Assembly (NCBI GenBank): GCA_030267565.1
Contig: BRXU01000047.1
Coordinates: 1 to 64,000, forward strand
Direction of reading: 5' to 3'
Length of the DNA stretch: 64,000 bases
DNA from: Pleodorina starrii
Lineage: Eukaryota > Chlorophyta > Chlorophyceae > Chlamydomonadales > Volvocaceae
Shown here: piece by piece, positions 46,301 to 56,900 of the stretch
How the letters are laid out: each line of letters starts with the position of its first letter
How positions within the stretch are numbered: the stretch's first letter is position 1
Notes under the pieces: model-generated
Told to the model about the DNA's origin: nothing
The model's database searches: none
Seen by the model: the letters and a program-made list of their open reading frames with translations, nothing else
Made by a program: the position numbers and the translations under genes

Positions 46301-49300
46301 GAACCGGAACCAGGAGCGAGAGCAGCACAGCGCGGCACAGCAGGGCACAGCACAGCACGGTTGGGCGAGGAGACGGAATGAGGGAAGAGGGAGGCGCATC
46401 GTCGGGGAGGAAAGGACTGGACCGGGCTCGGCTGCAACGAGCGAGGGCAAGGGGCGCTTATAAATCTCAGCTGCAGGCGGCTGCGGGCTGCGGGACGAAA
46501 CCAGAGAACAGAACGCAAGAGGAGAGGGGGTTGGGCAGTAGGGGCGGGGAGAGAGAGGGGGCAATGGATCGCGCGGAGCAGACAACAACTGGAACGGACC
46601 GACCTCTCAAAAACAAAAGTGCCCTCACACTCCTTCCCGCGAACTGGCGTTCTCTTGTTCTTGCCGTAGAAGAGGCCATGATGCGGCGACCTGTGCCCAA
46701 ATGGATTCCTTTTTCGGGATCCCAAATGGATCCCAAACGGATCTGAACACGTCGGGGCACCCGTTCCGTTCCGTTCCGTTCCTGAAGATCCGACCCGTTT
46801 TCCTGGCACGTACGCTTCCCGCCGTTGAACCAACTCCGTAGATTACCCACACCAATCGTTTCGCTGTCACCCCGCCCCAACTCCCGGCGGCCGCCGACCC
46901 CTCCCCTCCGGTATCTTTCTCATTACTCCGTCCCCTCCTCCACTCGTACCTGGCAGACGGCGCTCTGCACCCGGAAGATGGCCTGGTTAGCGGGGGTGCG
47001 GAGGTCCAGGAAGCGGTTGTCCAGACGCAGGTCCTGACCCACTGTGGGAAGGATCTCGCCCTTCTCCGCGGCCGCCTTGACCTCCTCCTGCAACCGGTCA
47101 CGGAACAACCAAACATGCGCCGTTAAGGACCGTCTGGTGGGGTCTGGTGCCGTACTTGCAGGGCCACACCAAGAGGACCTTTGGGTCCATTGGGGAGTAC
47201 TCGGCCCCGTCCGCACGCACCGCACCGCACAGAGGCAAGAGACCCCGGTTGATGACCCCGGTTGAGGACGGTGCGTGCGGACGAGGCCAGGTCGGGTCAA
47301 GCAACCGCAGTGCCACCAGCATCTACGCAACACCGAACTGCCGCATTACGCAGAGATAACATCAATTACGCAGAGCGGCCCAGGACATGACATGACAGGA
47401 GGATGACATTAACATTACCCTCCCGGGCTGTGCAGCTGCCACACGCGCCTCCCGGTCAAAGCAGATGACGGTCCACCGGCCATTCGTCCCATTCGTGCCC
47501 CGTTCATTCACTCCCAAGGGACAGTCGCTCCCACAACTCCCCCGGGGAGCTGCGCGCACCTCCGATCGCGACGCGTCCACGAGCTCGAATGGCAGCGCCG
47601 CTGCCCGGCTGACGGCGCGGATCGCCGTCACCTTCAGCTCAACCTGTGGGGAGGGAGGCACACACCACCGGGGTGGGAGCTGGAGCGCGTCCGGGCTTCG
47701 TTGCAGCAGGAGATGCGAGTGTGTGCTGCAACCGCACGCGCGCGTTCATGGACAAAGCACACGCAGACCCGCCATCGCAGGTAGGCCCACCGCGCCAAGC
47801 CGCAGGGTATCACATCCCGCGCGCGCCCGCAACGCCACACAGCTGTCCCCCGCGCCTGGGAAGGATAACAGTATGCGCTCGCTGCGCACCATGTGCCTGA
47901 AACCTACCACCAAGCACCGTTGAACCCTCCTTCCCGCCTCCTTCCCGCCCCCCAGCCCCTTCCAGCTTCCACCCCCACTCACGTCCTTCTGCGAGCAGCC
48001 CTCGATGAGGTTCTCCGGCACCTTGACCACCCCCTCCAGGTCCACAATGGACTCCTTGGGAATCTGGGTCGCATACTTGACCATGCCTTTGCTGACCGTC
48101 TGGTCATCCGCAAAGAGGATCGCCTGCAAGAGAATTACACATGGTCGCAACAACACGGTCACAGGGGAACCCGTGGGAAGGGACGAAGGTCTGTTTGCTG
48201 CTGCTGCTGCCACCAAAAAAGGACGGGGAAAGGCGGGGAGGAAGGTCGCTCGAGGCGACATCCTGGCCCGTGCCGTGCAGACTTGCAGGCTTCGGAGGCG
48301 GGTCAGGCAAGTCACGGGGGCAAGTTTAAGATATCCGAGACGTCGAACGCCTGAAGGGGCCCGGGGCATAACACACGCGGGGATGACACCGCCGCGGGCC
48401 CCTCAGGAGCTCGTGACGGACTTGGCCGCAATGGCCAGTGCAGGGGCAGGGACTCCTTGCCCTGGGAAGGCGCATGCTTCCGGTCCGTCTCGGAACATAT
48501 CCGCGCCTTAAGAGAACACGCTTCCCGGACATCGAAGCGACGACACGCACACCCTGGCCTGCGCCAGCCGTGTACGGGTCATCTTGAAGGCTCTCCACCA
48601 GAGAAGGGCCAAACAATCGAAGGTCGAAGGTCGTCGACGTCTGCGCGCGGCTGCTCCCGTGCACGCAGGGATTCCGGCAAATGGCAAATCCGTCGTGGTC
48701 ATCCCACACACCGTGGACACGACAACGAGCCACGGTACAGTATTGGTGCACCCGGTAGGCGAGCGACGCCTCCGCAGTGCCCCTCCGCAGGACACCCACC
48801 ACACTGGCTCCGTACCTGAACCGTCGCCGTGCGCTGCCGTAGGACCAGGAACGCTGACTTGCCCTTCCCCCGAGTGGTGTGGATGCGGGCGCGGACTAGA
48901 ACCTGAGGGGCACCGGAAGGCACCACAGCGGCCACAGGTTCGTGAATGACATAGCCCCCGTCGAGGGTTTCTGTGCTGTTTGCCCTCCAACCCCCACCCC
49001 CGGGGTTCACACGTTCCAGTCGGGGTGGCTCCTGTTGTCTGGCCCGGTGGCGCTGTCCCTTGTCTTGATCATTTTCCGCTGTACTGCACTGCACTGCACC
49101 GCTGGCTCCACCCATCCGGAGGTATGGAGCCCACCGTAACAACATACCGGATAATAAGAGCCCCCGTGTGCAACCGGCAGTGTGAGCAGTAGCGGGTAGA
49201 GTGCAGTTACGCGTGCGAACGCCGTGCCGCGGGCGTTTTCGCCCGCAATTGATTTCATTCGTGCTAAGCGCGAAAGCTCGAGCCCAGACGTCATGCCTTG

Positions 49301-50036
49301 TAGTGGATTGCTCATCGCACCCGCAAGGAGCATGACAGGAGCAGGAGCACCGCGGCTACACGTGCCGTACCCTCCGTCACACGTGTGGTGGCTGTGAGGA
49401 GCCGCTCACCTTCTGCTCGCTGAGCTCCTTGCTGAGGTCCTCCACCTTGGTCCATGTGCGGCTGCTTTGACCCGCGCTCTGGACCATGGGACAGTCGCCG
49501 TACTGCTCACGAAGTGGGTCCTCGGGGTCGGGTTGGGTCATCACTGCCGCCTTGACACCCCGCTGCTGCGCCTACACGTCCAGGGGGATGGAATCACGAT
49601 GCCATCACGACGTGTTCGCGCGGGACGATGAACAAGGGCTCCCGTGCTACAGGCTAGGTACCTGCTATGGGGTTCCCTTGCCCCTCGACGTGGTCCCCTG
49701 GGCCAAAGCTCCAAGCGGATTCGTCTCGTTTGCACTTACCCGCTCTGCCTTGGCTGCCTCCTTGGCCGCCTTTGCCGCCTCCTTTGCCGCCTTCTTGGCT
49801 TCGGCGGACTTCGCAGAGGCCACGCTGGATTGCGAGTCCTGCCAGCCCAAAACGCAAGAGTGGGTAGGGTGTGCCAGGTTGAATTGCGGGTGTCTTCAGA
49901 CCGGTCCATACAATGCCGGACAGGTATGGCATGCAAACGATGTAGGCGCTGGAGAACATCCCTGCCGCCGACAGTCGATCGGCGCGTCCCTGGTGCTTGC
50001 CTCAATGTTTAAATTAGCGATCTCCTGATCGGCCAT
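43344..50036 (-). CDS. Cytosolic aspartate--tRNA ligase
   Basis: Twelve exons join perfectly in frame: 50036-50001, 49838-49740, 49571-49410, 48902-48816, 48123-47983, 47643-47560, 47087-46950, 46284-46079, 45762-45617, 45070-44860, 44595-44456, 43531-43344; 545 aa. An Ala/Lys-rich helical N-terminal extension (residues about 13-45) resembles the tRNA-binding extension of eukaryotic cytosolic AspRS. The OB-fold starts [15 protein letters not shown] (about 100). Class II motif 1 includes [11 protein letters not shown], motif 2 [21 protein letters not shown], and motif 3 [11 protein letters not shown]. It ends [11 protein letters not shown], as in yeast and plant enzymes. It charges tRNA-Asp in the cytosol. 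Intron 1 uses a GC donor (GAG|GCAAGC). It diverges from DPY30 with 387 bp between starts. Confidence 0.97.
47208..47283. repeat. 15-bp perfect inverted repeat in an AspRS intron
   Basis: Arms 47208-47222 and 47269-47283 (CGTCCGCACGCACCG and complement). The loop carries two GACCCCGGTTGA units. Lies in the intron 47088-47559. Confidence 0.85.
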
Positions 50037-50423
50037 TTTGCTGAGTAATGAACAGCCTCTGATTGCACGCACTGCGCTAGCTCGGAACAACCAACGTGCG
50101 GATGCTGCGAGCGGCTGAATCTTGCCCGATAGCACGCGTAATATACAGCTCTTGTCGCAATGCTCGTCAGTCAATGTAAATGACAGTTTTATCCATCGGC
50201 AGGGCTAATTTGGCCGATGGGGTCGTGCCGTACATCCATATGGATTGCTTTTGTGCTGTTCACTAAGAGGCATTTAAACCTACCTTAATATTCCTCGATT
50301 AAGCACACTTCTCATACTCCTGTTTCTGCTGAAGTCTATCATTTGCCTACGCCTGATTTGTATTCGAAGTATCGCATTTTTTGCTCACGACTAGACGAAC
50401 CACAGGCGAACGCAAAGGGAACA
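50037..50423. promoter_or_regulatory. Shared upstream region of AspRS and DPY30
   Basis: 387 bp between divergent starts, AT-richer than both flanks; likely bidirectional promoter. No defined element recognised. Confidence 0.5.
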
Positions 50424-51107
50424 ATGGCTGATGGTACGCTGAAGTCTGCTGCCAAGTTTCTACCTACAAACGTACTTGACCCTTCCGCGCGCGAAATTTA
50501 TTGCAGCGGGTGCGTCGGACAGCGGGGCGCAAGCAGCTGCGTCACTTCCAGCAGTGGCAGCAACAACGCCTGAGGCGGTGAGGGTGCTGCCGAGAGAGCG
50601 GGCTGTAAAGGGATAAACTGTTCCTGACATACTGCGCTGCTACTACTCGTTACGCTACAGGTTAAGGCCGCTGAGAAGGCGGCCGTTGGAGTACACAAAA
50701 AGATAAATCTTGCCGCGGTCCCTATTCGGCAGTACCTGGTAAGTGTGCCCTGTGCTGGGTTGACGAGCAGGGCAGGGACTCCCGGGGTCGGCCGAAGGGA
50801 GGGGGGCCCTTCGAGCGCGAACAACATCTGGCGTTCAGCCCGCGAGAGCACTTAGGCCCGCACGAGGCCAAGACTGAATGGTGAACATTTGCTACGATCT
50901 TCTGGCACGCAGGAGGCGACCGTCGTGCCGGTGCTAATGCAAGGGATGCAAGCACTCTGCAAAGAGCGGCCCGATAACCCCGTGGAGTTCCTCGCCTACT
51001 ACCTCCTATCGCACAACCCGCAGCCGAACTCGAAACCGGCTCCCCAAGCCGGCGTTGCCGACGGGGAAGGTGCCGGAAACCCCGAGGCGCAAGCGGGCGG
51101 ACAATAA
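50424..51107 (+). CDS. DPY30: DPY30, COMPASS/Set1 core subunit
   Basis: Four exons in frame: 50424-50433, 50507-50577, 50661-50738, 50913-51107; 117 aa. Residues about 48-92 carry the Dpy-30 dimerisation motif: [19 protein letters not shown], then [16 protein letters not shown]. The N-terminal 27 residues are Ala-rich and the tail is Gly/Ala-rich. DPY30 dimers dock on ASH2 in SET1/MLL-type H3K4 methyltransferase complexes; the same fold anchors some flagellar radial-spoke proteins, but this short stand-alone form fits the chromatin subunit best. The first coding exon is only 10 bases. It was chosen because it supplies a Met and keeps phase; reading straight on from the same ATG hits a stop. 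Confidence 0.88.
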
Positions 51108-51349
51108 GGCAAAGCTCAGGAGGTTAAATGGATTGTCTCTTCAGGGTGCGGAACAGACGGGGGCAGCGGCGCGATGCGTTTTTGCAGGTTGACGGTTTAT
51201 TATTGCCCGTGTTGGCCAATCATAAAGTGCAGTGTTGTCGTAGGTGCATGGGCTGCGGCTCGAGGCGTAGGGAGGTTGGCAAATACGTTAGCAAATTGGC
51301 GGAGCACCCAATCATGGTATGGCCGAATGGGGTAGGGCCACAGCAACCA

Positions 51350-51354
51350 TTACA
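51350..51354 (-). terminator. TGTAA polyadenylation signal of PBA1
   Basis: Minus-strand TGTAA at 51354-51350, about 355 bases after the stop. It lies inside the predicted 3' UTR of DPY30. Confidence 0.6.
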
Positions 51355-51483
51355 GGCTTGCAAGTGCGCCGTGTGACACTTGCTTCGAGCAGGGGGACCA
51401 GCAAACCCTAGCTCTAAGGGATTGAACTCATGCAAACCCTAACGCAACTCGTACTCCGGCAATGTCAGCACTTCGGCTCGCCC

Positions 51484-51488
51484 TGTAA
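51484..51488 (+). terminator. TGTAA polyadenylation signal of DPY30
   Basis: First plus-strand TGTAA after the DPY30 stop, 377 bases downstream, inside the predicted 3' UTR of PBA1. Confidence 0.6.
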
Positions 51489-51708
51489 ATCCCATGCCCC
51501 GGTGGTTGGGCCACCTCCCTGCCCTGACATCTGAACCTTGGCAACATTAAATGCGCCGCTTGCCTGACAAAACCCACCACCGCAACTCCAGCACCACACA
51601 GCAGCCCCGTTCACCTTCCCTTCGACCAGAAAGGGGCCATCCGGACCATCGTCATACATACAAGCGCTGTGTACGTGCCGCCTCTCACCCTTGGCGGCTA
51701 CAGCCCTA

Positions 51709-53482
51709 CTACGCCACCACCTGCTCCCGCGGCAGCTCGCCGTACGTGGGCGGAATGAGGCCACCCTGAATGAACTGCCGCTTGACGCCCGCCGCGGTGA
51801 TGGTGACGGTGCGGATGCAGCCGCCCGAGCTGGCATCCCAGGTCATGGCGTACTTGAGCGCCCGCGTCACAAAGTCCATGGCCTCCGCCTCGCTCATGCC
51901 TTCGCGCCAGTTCTTGTCACAGAAGCCGTTGACGTAGGTGGAGCCCGAGCCGCTCATGGCGAACGGCGTCGCGGTGAGCGTACCGCCCAGCGAAATGGAG
52001 TATACCTGGGGTAACCGTGCATTGCGCGCGGAGAGAGAGGGCGGCGACACGGCGTGGGACGGGGGGATCGAAGAGTGTAATGCAAGATAGAAACAGGGCA
52101 TCGGTACCAAGGGGGGCGGGGGCAATCTCCTAATCTAAGAGCTTTACGCGGAAGAAACAGGGAGCACGTCGTGGTTACTAGCACCGTACTGTGTACAATC
52201 CTGCCTTGCGATAGGGTGCAACGGTGGACAACTCCTGCAATTCGGGGGATGACGATTGGGCCTTCGGGTTTTAGGGTTTTAAGGACAATCAACGGACACG
52301 TCGCGGCTTCCATCGGTACCCTACTGGGCCACACCCATGGGTTCGCAAGCTGTAGGACACCCACTGGCGATGTGTGGGCCATACCCTTAGGGAAGAGCAC
52401 GGGGAGCTCCCATCCACACGGCCAGGGGCGCGGGGCCCTTCGAAACAGATCAGCCCTTCCCTCAGGAAGGCCCTCAGCTGAGCAGCACAAAGGCCGGCGC
52501 AAGGGCAACATTGCGCTTCGCGGTGCGGCCCTCTTGCACCGCACGTATCTATCTAACAACCCGCTGGAGGGTCTCAGGCTCGAGCTAGTTCGGGCCCTTC
52601 GGGGCCCGAACCCACGTCTGCTGGAATGGCGGAGGACGACGTCCGCCAGCGACCAGGCCTCCCGGTAAAACACCTTATGACACTCTAAAATGAACTTCAA
52701 CGTTGGCTCCCAAGGTTAGCACAGCACCATCCAGCTGCTTGCGTTGCAACGGACCCTGCTGCCCCCGCCTCAGCGTCCCGCGCGAGAAGCGTACCTGCCC
52801 CCCTCCGTGCTTGTCAAAGCCCGCAACGATGAGCCCCGCCTGCAGGAAATCCTTGTTGTTGTAGGCCATCATCTTTACGAGGTTAGCAACAGTCTTGACG
52901 GTGATTTGGTCGCCCTGCCACGTGCGGCGGAAAGCCGGTAAATTGGGAAAGGCGCCCTCGGGTATGACCGAACCACTTCAGCTGCCAGGTGCCCAAGTCT
53001 GCACATGTCCATTGTCGTGTATGTGCACGTGTTTTGAACCAGCTCGCATATTTCAGCACCGTACCCCGATGTCGAGTAGTTTCACTGCATATAGCCCTTC
53101 AGTGCGGAATTCGCGCTCCCCGGCGGGAGTCCTGCCGACCCAACCCGGCCGTTTACCCGCACCCCCCCTGCATGCTGCACACCTTCCCCCTTTGCAGTCT
53201 CGTGAGCCCCTGCACAGTCATGCATACCTCCTCCGCCTGGTGTTGCGCGATGAAGTGTTGCACGTATCCAGCAATGGCCTGCGTGTCCGCCGCTGAGCCC
53301 GATCGTAGCGTGTAAACGTTGTCACAAAGCGGCGTGATCTTGTCCGTAACGCGGTTCGCAATATAATTGCCAGTTGACGTCCGGCTGTCGGCCCCGAGTA
53401 TCACTCCGCCATTGAAGGTAACCGCAATAATAGAGGTGCCCATGGACACAGGCATTGACGTGGACGGAGTCATTGTATCCAT
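51709..53482 (-). CDS. PBA1: 20S proteasome subunit beta-1 (beta type-6)
   Basis: Three exons in frame: 53482-53228, 52914-52795, 52005-51709; 223 aa. A 15-residue propeptide ends in Gly, so autocleavage would expose Thr16 as the catalytic N-terminal Thr1. Asp32 and Lys48 are the matching D17 and K33 of the active site. Hallmarks are [64 protein letters not shown] and [11 protein letters not shown]. It provides the caspase-like (post-acidic) activity of the core particle. The second intron (52006-52794) holds a cluster of hairpins. Confidence 0.95.
52450..52660 (+). ncRNA. Hairpin-rich intronic segment, possible structured RNA
   Basis: Five perfect hairpins lie in about 200 bases of the PBA1 second intron: 52455-52470 (6-bp stem), 52497-52516 (6), 52520-52542 (7), 52588-52611 (10 bp with a TTCG tetraloop, GTTCGGGCCC), 52627-52648 (7). 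No known snoRNA box pair or tRNA fold was recognised. The strand is a guess, favoured by the UUCG loop on the plus strand, antisense to PBA1. Confidence 0.3.
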
Positions 53483-53995
53483 AGTGCCGGGAGAGTAATT
53501 ACGAGGTGCACCGAATGTGAGCAGATCCCGCGTAGTTCGGGATGCAAGTCTTCAAACCGTTTCAATGACAACTGCAAAACATGCACGCAGGTGGTCCAAC
53601 TCGTGCATAGATACAGCTAGGAGAGCACGCAAAGGACCTCTTCGTTCTCCAACTGCCGTACGTCCTGCTTGGCAAGCAGCAAGAGAGCATTTGCAGACGT
53701 TGATGATGCCATACTCTCAAATAAATATATGTCCGATAAACTTCACGTATCTTTGCTTGCCTTTGTGAACTTGACCGTCAATGTGTGCACACCGGTAGCA
53801 GCTAATTGTTGCCGGTCGGGAGGAAGCGACGACGGAAAATGAAGAAGACAAGCTATCATGTGAATCCTGCCGTGAATAAATGGTAGGTCTTTGATCTCCA
53901 GCTGCGGAAGCGGTCACGCGGGGCCGGTGGGTAGGGACAGTCGAAACTGAAACCGGCATGCCGATTACAGGGAAGAAGAACAGCGACGTGCAAGG
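53483..53995. promoter_or_regulatory. Shared upstream region of PBA1 and the 912-aa gene
   Basis: 513 bp between divergent starts with several AT-rich stretches and no ORF; probable bidirectional promoter. Confidence 0.45.
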
Positions 53996-56900
53996 ATGGA
54001 GAAGATGATACAGCGTGCCAAGTCGACATTGCCTCCGGAGGCGCGTGGTGCGTGCAGACCGCCTTCCCTGCTGTGCGCCGCATGCCGGTGATGAGGTTGC
54101 GTGCACACGGCCCTCACCGCCTGCGAACAACCGGATGCGTCTGCAGGCGGGGCGAAAACTTCGGGGCCGAAGAAGCCGTCACCATACTCCGCCGAGAACA
54201 ACGCCGCGAAGTTGGTTCGGAAGCGGTCCACCACGGGAGGCCAGGGGACGCCTTCTGGGCCTGCACCCGTGGACGTTGAGGAGCTCGACAGTAAGTAGCC
54301 GCGCACAGGCTTACGTGACAACCCGCGCAACCAATGGCAACGTGCTTTCGACCCATAATCACACTAAGGCCCTGCAGCTATGTCCGTACTTCTGTCGTAC
54401 GACGCTCGGCACATGCCCACGTAATATTCGCCTTCCCCGCGCTGCTCGTCAGGCTTAATCTACAATCGGGTGCAAGAGATCCTTGGCATGCCTTTGATGC
54501 AGCGCGCCGCTGCCGCGCGAGCCGCGTCCAGGGGCGGCGGCGCGCCTAGGCCGCCTGTCTCGGGTCGGGGTGGGCGGCGGCCCGCCTGGAACGACGACTG
54601 GAACGGACAGACCGCCAGCGCCCCATCAAACCACGAGGAGCGCCATACGGGCAGCGTGGGATCCAGAAGCGGCGCCTCCAACACCACGGCCTACGGTGCG
54701 CCCCTGCCCCAGCGTTTGTCCCCTGTCCTTGAGCAGTACGATAGCCGGAGCTTCGATTTGCGGCCAGGGAAGGCTGCCTTGTCCGGAAACAAGACCAGAG
54801 GGCTGTTAACATGGCTAGAGCTGAAGCAGCGTGACGACTTGTCGAGCTGAACCTACCGCAGTGCGGTGCACATGGTTCCCGGAGGGCTGGCACGCAGTTC
54901 ACGTCTATGCGTCCTCGCGCGGCGATGAGTTGCTCACGTTGCCCTGACCTAGATCACCCGTACAGCAAAATCTGGCACTCACACGCAACCCTAACATCAG
55001 TGTGCCTGTGCCGAAACCTGAAAACTGCCGCCCATCCCTGCCCCTGGCGTGCACATTGCCACATCCACACACATCTGAGCAGAGCGTAGCCCTTCGAAGT
55101 CGTCCGCCGCCCCCAAGCCCCGGCCGTCAGCTACCCACGGGACCCAGCAGCGGACGTCGCCCAGCACGGGGCCCGCGGCGAGCCGGATCCCCGCACCGGT
55201 ACGCATCGAAGCGCCCACTAACCCGAGCGGGGGGCTGCACCGGCGAACCAGCGGCCGCGCACCGGGTGCAGCAGGTAAGGCGGGCCGGGCTACGGGCGGG
55301 CAGCAGGCCCCGGACACGCAGGCCCCATTCCACTTGGAATCACCTCCCGGCTACGTCCGGGGATGAGGTCTCGTGGCGGCAGCACGGCGAGCCGTCTGCA
55401 GCAGCATAGCTCACTGCCTGGTTCGTGCACATGTGTAGTGGCCGTAAGCGCCTCTCACCTCTCGCTTGACGCCGTGTCACCGCCGTCCCTGGCCCGCAGA
55501 GGAGCGTGTGGTGCTGCTGCCCTCGCCCTCCCCGGCGGCAGCCGCGGCGGCCAGCCGGGGGCCCCTGGGGGCGCGACCAGGGTCCAGTCGCTACGGCAGC
55601 GGCGCCGGTGCTGCGGCAGCGGCGGCCGGCGACCCTGGCGCTGCAGCAGCTGGGGCTTCGGGTCATCTGTTGGAGCAGTCGGTGGTGGCCGCCATTGAAG
55701 CGCTCAACCCTCATGCGCCAGCAGCGCGGGAGGCCGCCAGCCGCATCGCCCATCACCAGCACATGCAGCAGGGGAGCAACCAGGGCGGGGAGCGGCTCGC
55801 CACCGCAGTGCCGTCTGTTGGCTCGGGAGGCGGCGCCATGGGCATTTCCAGCAGCTTCCGCGGCTCGGGTGCTGTCGCCGGCACAGCCGCAGCAATGGGT
55901 GCGTCCTCTAGACACCTGAGCGGCAGCGCCTCGGTCTTCGCCGCGGTCGGCAGCCGGGACGCCTCTCTGATGCAATCCGCCAGTCTGACAGCAACAGCCG
56001 CCGCGGCCGGAGGGTCGCAGGGTGGTTCGCCGGGGACGGGGACCAGCGTCACTGGCAGCTCGCTGAGGCGGCCCCCGCTGGCGCCAGGGCTGCCGCGTGC
56101 GTCAGGGCGGGGCGTGCCGCTTGCGGCAGGGGCGGGGCACCACCACTACGCGAGCAACGACGGGCCCACGGGCGCCGCGGCAGGGGATGAGGAGGAGGAT
56201 GCATATGCGGACGATGCTTTTGAGGAGTACGAGGGCACGGACGATGAGGGCGCGGCGCGGGAGGCGGAGGCGGCCAGCGCGGGGCATGACGAAGGCGAGG
56301 AGGGCGACCAGAGCGGCGGCGAAGGCGGCGGCGCAGCGGGCGTTGATCCCGACGTTGTCCTGCTGCGAGACTCCGTGAACGCACTGAACGGGCTGGTGCA
56401 ACTGAAGATTCAGGTGGGTGGGTTGTGTGCAGTTTGCTTGGGGGGCAGCGCTGCCAATGCGCTTGGGAGGCCTTGCTCGATAAAGTGTTGATTGCGTGGC
56501 ATGACGCCGGTGTGCTTCTCGGAGATTGAATGGACGAGACGGAGCGCAGGGAGCCAGACTCAACTTGACACTACTACCAGACTCCTCTCAAACTGGACGC
56601 GGAAGTGTCGCCGAGGGCATTAGGTTGCGTTGGGGCAGTGGCTGCTCCGGCGAGGCTCCTTCCCACTGACTGCGGCCTGCGCCCTACATGGGCAGATCAT
56701 ATCAAGCGGATTGAGGGTCCGCGGTCGCCGTGGACGGGACCAGTCTGCAATACCGCCAACCGTGGCAAGTACAGTCATGGAACCCTTACCTACAATGTTA
56801 TAGACATCGTTGCATAAAATTCAAATTCCCGTGTCTGCATTCCCGCCTTCCTGACCGCGCCCCGCTCCCCCTTGCACCACCCACCCGATTCCCCTTCCCC

